Source: Nitrosomonadales bacterium (GTDB taxonomy: Bacteria > Pseudomonadota > Gammaproteobacteria > Burkholderiales > Gallionellaceae). From it: a stretch of DNA of 64,000 bases. Made by a program: the position numbers and the translations under genes. The notes under the pieces were generated by a model that did not search any database, was not told where the DNA came from, and was given only the letters and a program-made list of their open reading frames with translations. The stretch's first letter is position 1. Each line of letters opens with the position of its first letter. The DNA is taken from assembly GCA_016716325.1 (NCBI GenBank), contig JADJWO010000001.1, positions 1,550,001 through 1,614,000 of the forward strand, in the 5' to 3' direction. This document shows, piece after piece, positions 50,894-59,471 of the stretch.

Positions 50894-51499
50894 CTATTTG
50901 CCGGTCAGCTCCTTGTAGCGCGCCTTATCGGTATCATAGCGCGCGTTCAGGGTGTCCTTTTCGGCATTGGCGTTCCCCAGTTCCTGCTGTAAATTCTCCA
51001 GGCGTTCCTGCGTTGACTGGATGTCGTCAAGCAGCGAAGGCGGAACCGCTTTTCCGGATTTTTTCCGCCCGTCGGCTTCTTTCTGCAAGCCCCCCAAACT
51101 ATCGCTGGACATCCTGATTTGCGAGTTGATGCTGCTGATGCGCGCGTCCACCTGTTGCAGATTGCGTGAGCGGGCCAGATCGATTTCATTCACATTGCTG
51201 TAGGTATTGATCAGTGCCTTGTCATGGCGTTTTCGATCAATGGCGGCTTCTTTTTCAATACGTTCCTGTTTGTCCGCCTCTTCCTTGGCACGTCGCTCTT
51301 CGGCGGTGAGCACTTCCTGTTTTTTGACAACGCGCCCCTTCTCCAGTACGGCACGATCCTTGTTGGCGTATTGCGGCGGAATGGTTTCGCCATAATGGGT
51401 GACGCCATTGTCATCTACCCACTTGTACATCTTGGCCGAAGCGGGCAGGCAGAAAGTAAGGCCGGCGATAAGTGCGATGAGCAGTCTGGATTTAGTCAT
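50894..51499 (-). CDS. Exported DUF4124-domain protein with coiled coil
   Basis: A 201-residue protein with a Sec signal (LLIALIAGLTFCLPASA), then the DUF4124 motif MYKWVDDNGVTHYGETIPP at about 24-42, and a long charged helical region (residues 60-195) with heptad-like spacing. No catalytic motif. DUF4124 proteins are periplasmic and of unknown role. The start overlaps the end of pyrE by 8 bases, so the two are co-transcribed. A second DUF4124 protein lies at 56507. Confidence 0.85.
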   Translation of the reverse strand: MTKSRLLIALIAGLTFCLPASAKMYKWVDDNGVTHYGETIPPQYANKDRAVLEKGRVVKKQEVLTAEERRAKEEADKQERIEKEAAIDRKRHDKALINTYSNVNEIDLARSRNLQQVDARISSINSQIRMSSDSLGGLQKEADGRKKSGKAVPPSLLDDIQSTQERLENLQQELGNANAEKDTLNARYDTDKARYKELTGK

Positions 51500-52139
51500 T
51501 TTTCACCCCATAACGATCACGATAAGATTGGACGGCAGCCAAATTCTGCACCATCTCGGCTTCGCCCTGCAAATAACCGAGCAAATCGTCCAGTGTGGCA
51601 ATTGACACCACAGGGATGCCATAGTTTCGTTGTACCTCCTGCACGGCGGATAATTCGCCCTGTCCGCGTTCCATGCGATCCAGCGCGATGACCACTCCGC
51701 AAGGCGCTGCTCCGGCAGCGCGAATCAGTTCGATAGATTCGCGCACCGAGGTGCCGGCGGAGATCACATCGTCAATGATCAATACCCTGCCCTGCAATTT
51801 CGCACCCACGGTAGTGCCACCCTCGCCATGGTCTTTGGCCTCCTTGCGGTTGTAGCAATAAGGGATGTTCCGGCCTTGTTCGTCCAGCGCGATAGCGGTG
51901 CCGGCGGCCAGGGGGATGCCTTTGTAGGCGGGACCGAACAGCATGTCGAATGGCAAATCGGCGGCAAGGATCGCCTGGGCGTAAAACTGTGAAAGGTTGC
52001 GTAACGCGCTGCCGTCGTTGAACAGCCCGGCATTGAAAAAATACGGCGACATGCGCCCCGCCTTGGTTTGAAACTCACCGAAGCGCAGTACTTGCTGGCG
52101 TACGGCAAAGCGTATGAAATCCTGCCTGAAATTGGACAT
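51492..52139 (-). CDS. pyrE: Orotate phosphoribosyltransferase
   Basis: A 215-residue enzyme of pyrimidine synthesis. The PRPP loop VLIIDDVISAGTS is near residues 122-134, and FGPAYKGIPLA and YNRKEAKDHGEGG are conserved OPRTase segments. The start MSNFRQDFIRFAV at 52139 matches relatives; ATG 52145 adds two residues, and the open frame extending to 52382 crosses exonuclease III and is not credible. It is divergent from the exonuclease gene. Confidence 0.95.
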   Translation of the reverse strand: MSNFRQDFIRFAVRQQVLRFGEFQTKAGRMSPYFFNAGLFNDGSALRNLSQFYAQAILAADLPFDMLFGPAYKGIPLAAGTAIALDEQGRNIPYCYNRKEAKDHGEGGTTVGAKLQGRVLIIDDVISAGTSVRESIELIRAAGAAPCGVVIALDRMERGQGELSAVQEVQRNYGIPVVSIATLDDLLGYLQGEAEMVQNLAAVQSYRDRYGVKND

Positions 52140-52172
52140 GTTCATTGCAGAGGTCTGGTGGAAGACCGTCGC

Positions 52173-52180
52173 ATTATAAT
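52173..52180. promoter_or_regulatory. Shared palindromic -10 of the pyrE and exonuclease III genes
   Basis: The palindrome CATTATAATG (52172-52181) gives a perfect TATAAT on each strand in the 69-base divergent gap, correctly spaced from both start codons. No good -35 was seen on either side, so support is from the -10 and the context only. Confidence 0.45.
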
Positions 52181-52208
52181 GGCGTGAGTTCAACCATCGG
52201 AAATTTTC

Positions 52209-52976
52209 ATGCGCATCATCACCATCAACTTGAACGGCATTCGTTCGGCAGCCGGAAAGGGATTCTATGAATGGCTGGCACAGCAGGATGCAGATATCGT
52301 TTGCCTGCAGGAGCTCAAGGCACAGGAAGCGGACATGACGGCCCAAATGATGGCGCCGTCCGGGTTTCATGGGCACTTCCATTACGCCGAAAAAAAAGGT
52401 TATAGCGGCGTTGGCATCTACAGCCGGGTACGGCCGTCCCAGATCACCAGCGGATTGGGCATTGCCGAGTTTGACGCCGAGGGGCGATATCTGTGTGCAG
52501 AATTTTCCGAATACAGCGTCGTCTCGCTGTATCTTCCTTCAGGTTCCAGCGGAGAAGAGCGGCAGGCCGTGAAATTCAGGTTCATGGCGGCATTCATGCC
52601 CCGGTTGCAGGAATTACGCGCCAGTGGACGCGAGGTGGTGATCTGTGGCGACTGGAACATCGCCCATACCGAGAAGGACCTCAAGAACTGGCGTGGCAAC
52701 AAAAAGAACTCCGGCTTCCTGCCGGAAGAGCGCGCATGGCTCACCGAGTTGTTCGAGAAGGTCGGCTTCGTCGACGTGTTCCGGAAAGTACACCCCGAAC
52801 TCGAAGCCTATACATGGTGGTCGAACCGCGGGCAGGCGTGGGCGAAGGATGTCGGTTGGCGCATCGATTACCAGATCGCCACACCGGGTATCGCACAGCG
52901 CGCACTGGCAGCCAGCATCTACAAGGCACAGCGATTTTCAGATCATGCGCCCCTGATTGTCGATTATGCGGGCTAG
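52209..52976 (+). CDS. xth: Exodeoxyribonuclease III (AP endonuclease)
   Basis: A 255-residue Xth-family enzyme for base excision repair. N-terminal ITINLNGIRSA, the metal-binding Glu of CLQELKAQEADM, the GDWNIAHTEKDLKNWRGN block, WWSNRGQAWAKDVGWRIDY and the final FSDHAPLIVDY are all present. The last four bases overlap the rhodanese gene, which runs the other way. Confidence 0.95.
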   Translation: MRIITINLNGIRSAAGKGFYEWLAQQDADIVCLQELKAQEADMTAQMMAPSGFHGHFHYAEKKGYSGVGIYSRVRPSQITSGLGIAEFDAEGRYLCAEFSEYSVVSLYLPSGSSGEERQAVKFRFMAAFMPRLQELRASGREVVICGDWNIAHTEKDLKNWRGNKKNSGFLPEERAWLTELFEKVGFVDVFRKVHPELEAYTWWSNRGQAWAKDVGWRIDYQIATPGIAQRALAASIYKAQRFSDHAPLIVDYAG

Positions 52977-53425
52977 CTTTGCGACCAAGGCAGTCCGGCT
53001 ACGCACCAGCCGTTGATCGTGCAACGCCGGCCCTCGGTGTTCTTGGTGCCTTCAAAACCTTCGAGGATGTTGTAACAATCGTTGAATCCGGCCTGTGTCG
53101 CCGCAATGGCGGCCATGTGTGAGCGTTGCGCGGAGCGGCACAGGAATAACACCAGCGATTCCCTGTCCACCTGTTGCTCCAGTTGCACCATGAAATTGGG
53201 GTTGCGCTGCATGCCCGGATAGAACGCCCATTCGATCTCGATCGCGCCGGGTACTTTACCGACCCAGTCGATCTCGGCGCGGGTGCGCACGTCGACCAAT
53301 GCGGCACCCGGAGCGGAATGTAATATCTCATAGGCCTCACCGGGCAGAAGCGCTCCTTCGTAGGGCAGCCCGGCTTCTCTGGCACGTAGCTGCGCGGTTT
53401 GCAGGATGGCAGTGATTTTTCCCAT
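52973..53425 (-). CDS. Rhodanese-like sulfurtransferase
   Basis: A 150-residue single rhodanese domain. After a short helical lead, ALVDVRTRAEIDWVG opens the domain, and the active-site loop has Cys in LFLCRSAQRSH. The loop length is that of a sulfurtransferase rather than a Cdc25-like phosphatase. Cytoplasmic, no signal. The ATG at 53425 is preferred over an upstream frame to 53695 that runs through the CDF gene. Substrate unknown. Confidence 0.88.
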   Translation of the reverse strand: MGKITAILQTAQLRAREAGLPYEGALLPGEAYEILHSAPGAALVDVRTRAEIDWVGKVPGAIEIEWAFYPGMQRNPNFMVQLEQQVDRESLVLFLCRSAQRSHMAAIAATQAGFNDCYNILEGFEGTKNTEGRRCTINGWCVAGLPWSQS

Positions 53426-53579
53426 GGCAGTTCTCTCTGTTGCGCCGATAGTTAACGGATCGGATGCGGATGCTATGCTACCCGGCCGGTTGCTTTCATC
53501 GTCCAGTCGGCGGAAGTGGAATCGGCCACGCAGGTGTAGAATCAATACCGCATCACGGACAAATACTAGCGCAATCGAC

Positions 53580-54770
53580 ATGGAAAAGCACACGCACACA
53601 CATCGGCTGCAAGATGATTTTGACACTTCTGAACCGGTGAATCCGGAGCGCTTTGCCGCCGCAAAGAAAAGCACGTGGGTCAGTATCGTGATCAACCTGA
53701 TATTGACGATCTTCCAGGTGGTGGGCGGATTCCTGTCGCACTCGCAGGCCTTGATGGCGGACGGCCTGCACTCACTGTCGGATCTGCTTTCCGATGTGCT
53801 GGTGCTTTATGCCAATCGCAGCAGCAATCGACATGCCGACGCCAATCATCCTTATGGCCATGCTCGCGTGGAGACGGCCGCCACGCTGATATTGGGGGCG
53901 TTCCTGGCAGTGCTTGGCATCGGTCTGCTGGTGACCGCTGCATTGCGCCTGCAACAACCGGCTGCCTTGCAGGCCGTGAATCCGATGGCGCTTGCCGTGG
54001 CGGTCATCGCTTTGATCGCCAAGGAAGGCATGTTCCGATACATGCTGGCAGTGGCCAAGCGGGTGCGTTCGCAGATGCTGGTCGCCAATGCGTGGCACGC
54101 ACGGTCCGATGCGGCATCGTCGCTTGTAGTCGTAGTCGGCGTGACGGGCAATCTGCTGGGCTATACCTTTTTCGACCTGCTCGCGGCGGCGGTGGTGGGC
54201 GTGATGATCGCGCACATGGGAGGCAAACTGGCGCTGGAAGCGATGGCAGAACTGATCGATACCGGCCTGGATGAAGAAGAGGTGGAGGCGATACGCGTAA
54301 CCTTGCGCAAAACGCCCGGCGTCTGCGGTCTGCACGAACTGCGCACGCGCAAGATGGCTGACAATGCCCTGGTTGACGCACACATAATGGTCGATCCCAA
54401 GATCAGCGTCTCCGAGGGGCATTACATCGCCGAGGCGGCGCGGCAGGCAGTATTGCGCAACCATCATGTGCTGGATGTGATGATACACATCGATCCCGAG
54501 GATGACCGCAAGGTAAAACCGAATGCGCACCTGCCCAGTCGCTCGGTATTGCTGGATCATCTGGTATCAAGGCTCGGCGAGACTTCGATAAAAGACAATC
54601 GCGTGATTTTCCATTATCTGGATGGCAAGATAGACGCTGAGATCTATCTTCCGGCCACGCAGCAGCACGCCGACCAGGCCGATTTGCTTCAGGCGCGTTG
54701 CGACGAGATAGCGCAGAACGACGAATGGTTTCGTGCCATCCACGTCCATCGCAACCATGCACCGAATTAG
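53580..54770 (+). CDS. Cation diffusion facilitator family exporter
   Basis: A 396-residue CDF transporter. The N-terminus is His-rich (MEKHTHTHRL). Six membrane helices follow; metal-site pairs are ADGLHSLSDLLSD in TM2 and AWHARSDAASS in TM5. The C-terminal cytoplasmic domain is extended by about 100 residues compared with short CDFs. Metal (Zn, Fe, Co or Mn) cannot be read with confidence. The stop codon lies inside an NtrC site that serves glnA downstream. Confidence 0.9.
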   Translation: MEKHTHTHRLQDDFDTSEPVNPERFAAAKKSTWVSIVINLILTIFQVVGGFLSHSQALMADGLHSLSDLLSDVLVLYANRSSNRHADANHPYGHARVETAATLILGAFLAVLGIGLLVTAALRLQQPAALQAVNPMALAVAVIALIAKEGMFRYMLAVAKRVRSQMLVANAWHARSDAASSLVVVVGVTGNLLGYTFFDLLAAAVVGVMIAHMGGKLALEAMAELIDTGLDEEEVEAIRVTLRKTPGVCGLHELRTRKMADNALVDAHIMVDPKISVSEGHYIAEAARQAVLRNHHVLDVMIHIDPEDDRKVKPNAHLPSRSVLLDHLVSRLGETSIKDNRVIFHYLDGKIDAEIYLPATQQHADQADLLQARCDEIAQNDEWFRAIHVHRNHAPN

Positions 54771-54774
54771 TGCA
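54758..54774. promoter_or_regulatory. NtrC-binding site 1 of glnA
   Basis: TGCACCGAATTAGTGCA matches TGCACCA-N3-TGGTGCA with two mismatches. It overlaps the stop codon of the CDF gene. Its centre is 140 bases upstream of the predicted sigma-54 start point. Confidence 0.75.
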
Positions 54775-54788
54775 AAAGGAATTCAGGG

Positions 54789-54805
54789 CGCACGTGTTTG
54801 GTGCA
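54789..54805. promoter_or_regulatory. NtrC-binding site 2 of glnA
   Basis: CGCACGTGTTTGGTGCA has a perfect right half and three mismatches in the left. It is centred 31 bases (three helical turns) from site 1 and 109 bases upstream of the predicted start point. Confidence 0.7.
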
Positions 54806-54879
54806 AATAATTTGTGTGTGGCGGCGCGGGCTTATGGCACAATGCCCACCATGTCGTGACATGGCGTGCCAGATAACTC

Positions 54880-54895
54880 TGGCATGCTTTCTGCA
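54880..54895 (+). promoter_or_regulatory. Sigma-54 promoter of glnA
   Basis: TGGCATGCTTTCTGCA has the -24 GG and -12 GC separated by exactly ten bases and differs at two positions from TGGCACG-N4-TTGCA. The start point would be near 54906, 51 bases before the glnA ATG. Confidence 0.8.
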
Positions 54896-54956
54896 TATAA
54901 AGTTTCCGGTTTTTTTGTTTATTCGCTGTTTAACCTAAATTGTTTGGGAGAGAGTT

Positions 54957-56372
54957 ATGTCGATGTCGGCAAATGATGTTTTGAAGATGATCAAGGATCA
55001 CGATGTCAAGTTCGTGGATTTGCGTTTTACTGACACACGCGGCAAGGAGCAGCATGTAGGTGTGCCAGCCAAATATGTTGGCATGGACAAGTTCGAGGAT
55101 GGTCATGCATTCGACGGATCGTCCATCGCCGGCTGGAAAGGCATCCAGGCTTCCGACATGTTGCTGATGCCGGACCCGTCTACCGCCTACCTTGATCCGT
55201 TCATGGACGAGAACACACTGGTCATCACCTGCGACGTGATCGAGCCGACCGATGGCAAAGGCTATGATCGCGATCCGCGCTCGATCGCCAAGCGTGCCGA
55301 AGCTTACCTCAAGTCGAGCGGCGTGGGTGACACCGCCTTCTTCGGACCTGAGCCCGAGTTTTTCATCTTTGATTCTGTGAACTGGACGGTGGACATGTCC
55401 GGTTGCACGTTGCGCGTAAATTCGGAAGAGGCAGCCTGGGCGACCGGCGAAAAATTCGAAGGCGGCAATACCGGCCATCGCCCGACCGTAAAGGGCGGTT
55501 ACTTCCCGGTTCCTCCCGTTGACAGCCTGAACGACATCCGCGCCGCGATGTGTCTGGCGCTGGAAGACATCGGTATCGAAGTCGAAGTGCACCACCACGA
55601 AGTGGCGACTGCCGGCCAATGCGAGATCGGCACCAAGTTCAACACGCTGGTGCGCCGCGCCGACCAGACCCAGGCCTTGAAGTACATCGTGCACAACGTC
55701 GCACACCAGTACGGCAAGACTGCGACCTTCATGCCCAAGCCCATCGTTGGCGACAACGGTTCCGGCATGCACGTGCACCAGTCGATCTGGAAGGACGGCA
55801 AGAACACCTTTGCCGGCAACGGTTATGCCGGCCTGTCCGAGACTGCCCTGTACTACATCGGCGGTATCATCAAGCACGCCAAGGCACTGAACGCGATCTG
55901 CAACCCGGGCACCAACAGCTACAAGCGTCTGGTTCCGCACTATGAAGCGCCGGTGAAGATGGCCTACTCCGCCAAGAACCGTTCCGCTTCCATCCGCATC
56001 CCGCACGTTGCCAGCGACAAGGCGCGCCGCGTGGAGGCCCGCTTCCCGGATCCGACTGCGAACCCGTACCTGTGCTTCTCCGCGTTGCTGATGGCCGGCC
56101 TGGACGGTATCCAGAACAAGATCCACCCCGGCGATCCGGCAGACAAGAACCTGTACGACCTGCCTCCGGAAGAAGATGCAAAGATCCCGACCGTGGCAGT
56201 TGGTCTGGACGAAGCATTGGCTTGCCTGGACAAGGATCGCGAGTTCCTGACCCGTGGCGGTGTGTTCTCCAGCGATTTCATCGACGCTTTCATCGAATTG
56301 AAGATGGCCGAAGTGAACCGCATCCGCATGACCACGCACCCGGTCGAGTTCGATATGTATTACAGCATCTGA
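54957..56372 (+). CDS. glnA: Glutamine synthetase, type I
   Basis: A 471-residue GSI-beta enzyme. Landmarks: EHVGVPAKYV-like N-terminus, FGPEPEFFIFDSV with metal-binding Glu, GSGMHVHQSIWKDGKN (ATP/ammonium region), NPGTNSYKRLVPHYEAP, and the adenylylation site Tyr400 in NLYDLPPEE, so activity is expected to be controlled by GlnE. It makes glutamine from glutamate and ammonia. Control by NtrC and sigma-54 is supported by the upstream sites. Confidence 0.98.
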   Translation: MSMSANDVLKMIKDHDVKFVDLRFTDTRGKEQHVGVPAKYVGMDKFEDGHAFDGSSIAGWKGIQASDMLLMPDPSTAYLDPFMDENTLVITCDVIEPTDGKGYDRDPRSIAKRAEAYLKSSGVGDTAFFGPEPEFFIFDSVNWTVDMSGCTLRVNSEEAAWATGEKFEGGNTGHRPTVKGGYFPVPPVDSLNDIRAAMCLALEDIGIEVEVHHHEVATAGQCEIGTKFNTLVRRADQTQALKYIVHNVAHQYGKTATFMPKPIVGDNGSGMHVHQSIWKDGKNTFAGNGYAGLSETALYYIGGIIKHAKALNAICNPGTNSYKRLVPHYEAPVKMAYSAKNRSASIRIPHVASDKARRVEARFPDPTANPYLCFSALLMAGLDGIQNKIHPGDPADKNLYDLPPEEDAKIPTVAVGLDEALACLDKDREFLTRGGVFSSDFIDAFIELKMAEVNRIRMTTHPVEFDMYYSI

Positions 56373-56400
56373 TCATCGGCCCGAATCGGAACGTATCGGA

Positions 56401-56425
56401 AAACGGGGCGCAAGCCCCGTTTTTT
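56401..56425 (+). terminator. Rho-independent terminator after glnA
   Basis: AAACGGGGC and GCCCCGTTT form a 9-base stem with a GCAA tetraloop, followed by T. It separates glnA transcription from the DUF4124-ntrB-ntrC set. Confidence 0.92.
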
Positions 56426-56506
56426 GTTGCGACTTGAACTGTAAATGGTTTGTCTGTGTCAGATGCATGTCCTATACTTGCCGCGTCATTTCGAGGAAAG
56501 ACGAAC

Positions 56507-56980
56507 ATGAAACTCCGATACCTGTTTGCCGTGCTATGCGCTTGCCCGATATTGGTGCAGGCAGAAATCTACAAGGCGGTCGATGCGGATGGACATGTCA
56601 CTTATTCCAGCACGCCGATCAAGGGCGGCAAAAAGATCATTCTGGAACCGATCAATACAATGACGCCGCCGGGCCGGAAACATACGGCCGCTTCGCCGGA
56701 GGACTTCCCGAAGGTAGACGGGGAAACACAAAGAAATCGCGACGACACCCGGCGCAAGATACTCGAGGATGAACTGGCGACCGAAACGAAATTGCTCGAA
56801 GAAGCACGGCAGAACCTGAAGGAAGGCGAAGACAATCCGGAGGTCTACAGGGGGAAGGATGGAAAGACCTATCGCAACGTTGCGAAGTACGAAGAAAAGG
56901 TCAAGGCGTTAAGCGATCAGGTAGAGATACACCAGAAGAACATCGAAGCGCTCAACGCCGAACTGTCCAAGCTGAAATAA
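56507..56980 (+). CDS. Exported DUF4124-domain protein
   Basis: A 157-residue protein with a signal peptide (YLFAVLCACPILVQA, cleaved before EIYKAVD) and a DUF4124 motif IYKAVDADGHVTYSSTPI. The C-terminal half is charged and helical (ETKLLEEARQNLKEGEDNP), probably a coiled coil. The ATG at 56507 has GAGGAAAG upstream and is preferred to a frame from 56450. Unknown function; proteins of this type often sit next to glnA-ntrBC in betaproteobacteria. Confidence 0.85.
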   Translation: MKLRYLFAVLCACPILVQAEIYKAVDADGHVTYSSTPIKGGKKIILEPINTMTPPGRKHTAASPEDFPKVDGETQRNRDDTRRKILEDELATETKLLEEARQNLKEGEDNPEVYRGKDGKTYRNVAKYEEKVKALSDQVEIHQKNIEALNAELSKLK

Positions 56981-56989
56981 CGCTCGCTC

Positions 56990-57005
56990 TGGCATGTTTT
57001 CTGCT
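56990..57005 (+). promoter_or_regulatory. Sigma-54-like element at the ntrB start
   Basis: TGGCATGTTTTCTGCT has correct GG-N10-GC spacing and is nearly identical to the glnA element. A start point from it would fall near 57016, only three bases before the ntrB ATG, so its use as an ntrB promoter is doubtful. Confidence 0.45.
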
Positions 57006-57018
57006 GTATTGAGGATAT

Positions 57019-58059
57019 ATGCCTGACTTTCCCTACCTTACACTCGAACATCTCAAGACAGCCGTAATCCTGCTGGATGAGGAAGCGCGCATCTGTTACC
57101 TCAATCCTGCTGCGGAGGATCTGTTCGATGTGAGTGTCAAAAACCTGCTCACCCATCCGGTTCAGCAGGTATTCACCCATACCGAACAACTGGCCAGCGC
57201 GATACAGCAAGCGGTGCGCAACAACGCCAGTTTCATCGAACACGACCTGACACTGGGTACGCATACGCAAGGCAAGCTGCAGTTATGCTGTGCGGCCACC
57301 CCCCTGCAGTTTGCCAAACGTTATCTGCTGCTGGAATTCCATCCGATAGACCGCCCGTTGAAGCTGGCACGCGAAGAGCAGATGCTCGACCAGACACAGG
57401 CCAACCGGATGCTGTTGCGGAATCTGGCGCATGAGATCAAGAACCCGCTGGGTGGCATCCGCGGTGCGGCGCAACTGCTCGAACAGGAGCTGGAAAAACC
57501 CGCGCTGCGCGAATATACCCAGGTCATCGTGCAGGAAGCGGATCGCTTGCGCGCATTGACGGAGAACCTGCTGGCGCCACAGAATGTTTCGCATTACAGC
57601 GCGCTCAACATTCATGAGGTGCTGGAGCGGGTGCGCAGCGTGATGTTGGCGGAGATGCCGGAAAGCTTGAAATTCCGCCGCGACTATGACACCAGCCTGC
57701 CCGCGCTGGTCGGCGACAAAGAGCAATTGATCCAGGTCATGCTCAACATCGTACGCAATGCAGCCCAGGCGATGCAGGGCAAAGGGTTGATCATCCTGCG
57801 CACGCGCATCGCGCGGCAGGTAACCCTGATCAAGCGCCGCTACAAGCTTGCAGTGATGGTGCAGGTCATTGATGACGGGCCCGGCATCGCGGCCGAACTG
57901 CAGGACAAGATCTTCTATCCGCTGGTATCGGGCCGTGCGGATGGGCATGGGCTGGGGCTGACACTTGCGCAGGATTTCGTCAGCCAGCATAACGGCACGA
58001 TAGAATTTGACAGCGAACCGGGGCGTACCTGTTTTACGGTAATGCTCCCGCTACCTTGA
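57019..58059 (+). CDS. ntrB: Nitrogen regulation sensor kinase NtrB (GlnL)
   Basis: A 346-residue soluble kinase/phosphatase. PAS domain at 1-110 (LLDEEARICYLNPAAEDLFD), H-box NLAHEIKNPLGGIRGAAQLL near 140-160 with the phosphorylated His, N-box NIVRNAAQAM and G-box GHGLGLTLAQDFV. It phosphorylates NtrC under nitrogen limitation and is switched by PII proteins. No membrane segment. Ten bases separate it from the ntrC ATG. Confidence 0.95.
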   Translation: MPDFPYLTLEHLKTAVILLDEEARICYLNPAAEDLFDVSVKNLLTHPVQQVFTHTEQLASAIQQAVRNNASFIEHDLTLGTHTQGKLQLCCAATPLQFAKRYLLLEFHPIDRPLKLAREEQMLDQTQANRMLLRNLAHEIKNPLGGIRGAAQLLEQELEKPALREYTQVIVQEADRLRALTENLLAPQNVSHYSALNIHEVLERVRSVMLAEMPESLKFRRDYDTSLPALVGDKEQLIQVMLNIVRNAAQAMQGKGLIILRTRIARQVTLIKRRYKLAVMVQVIDDGPGIAAELQDKIFYPLVSGRADGHGLGLTLAQDFVSQHNGTIEFDSEPGRTCFTVMLPLP

Positions 58060-58069
58060 GGTGACTGAC

Positions 58070-59470
<1,401 letters not shown>

Positions 59471-59471
59471 C

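Noticed and set aside
51492..52382. Extended 296-codon version of pyrE
   Set aside because: The extra 81 codons run antisense through the exonuclease III gene and are not orotate phosphoribosyltransferase-like.
52973..53695. Extended 240-codon version of the rhodanese
   Set aside because: The added N-terminus is antisense to the CDF gene; ATG 53425 gives the compact single domain.
54835..54850. TGGCACAATGCCC upstream of glnA as a sigma-54 promoter
   Set aside because: The -24 half is good but no GC dinucleotide stands ten bases after the GG; the element at 54880 fits better.
54930..56339. A 469-codon frame antisense to glnA
   Set aside because: Exact mirror of glnA codon periodicity; would span the glnA start region.
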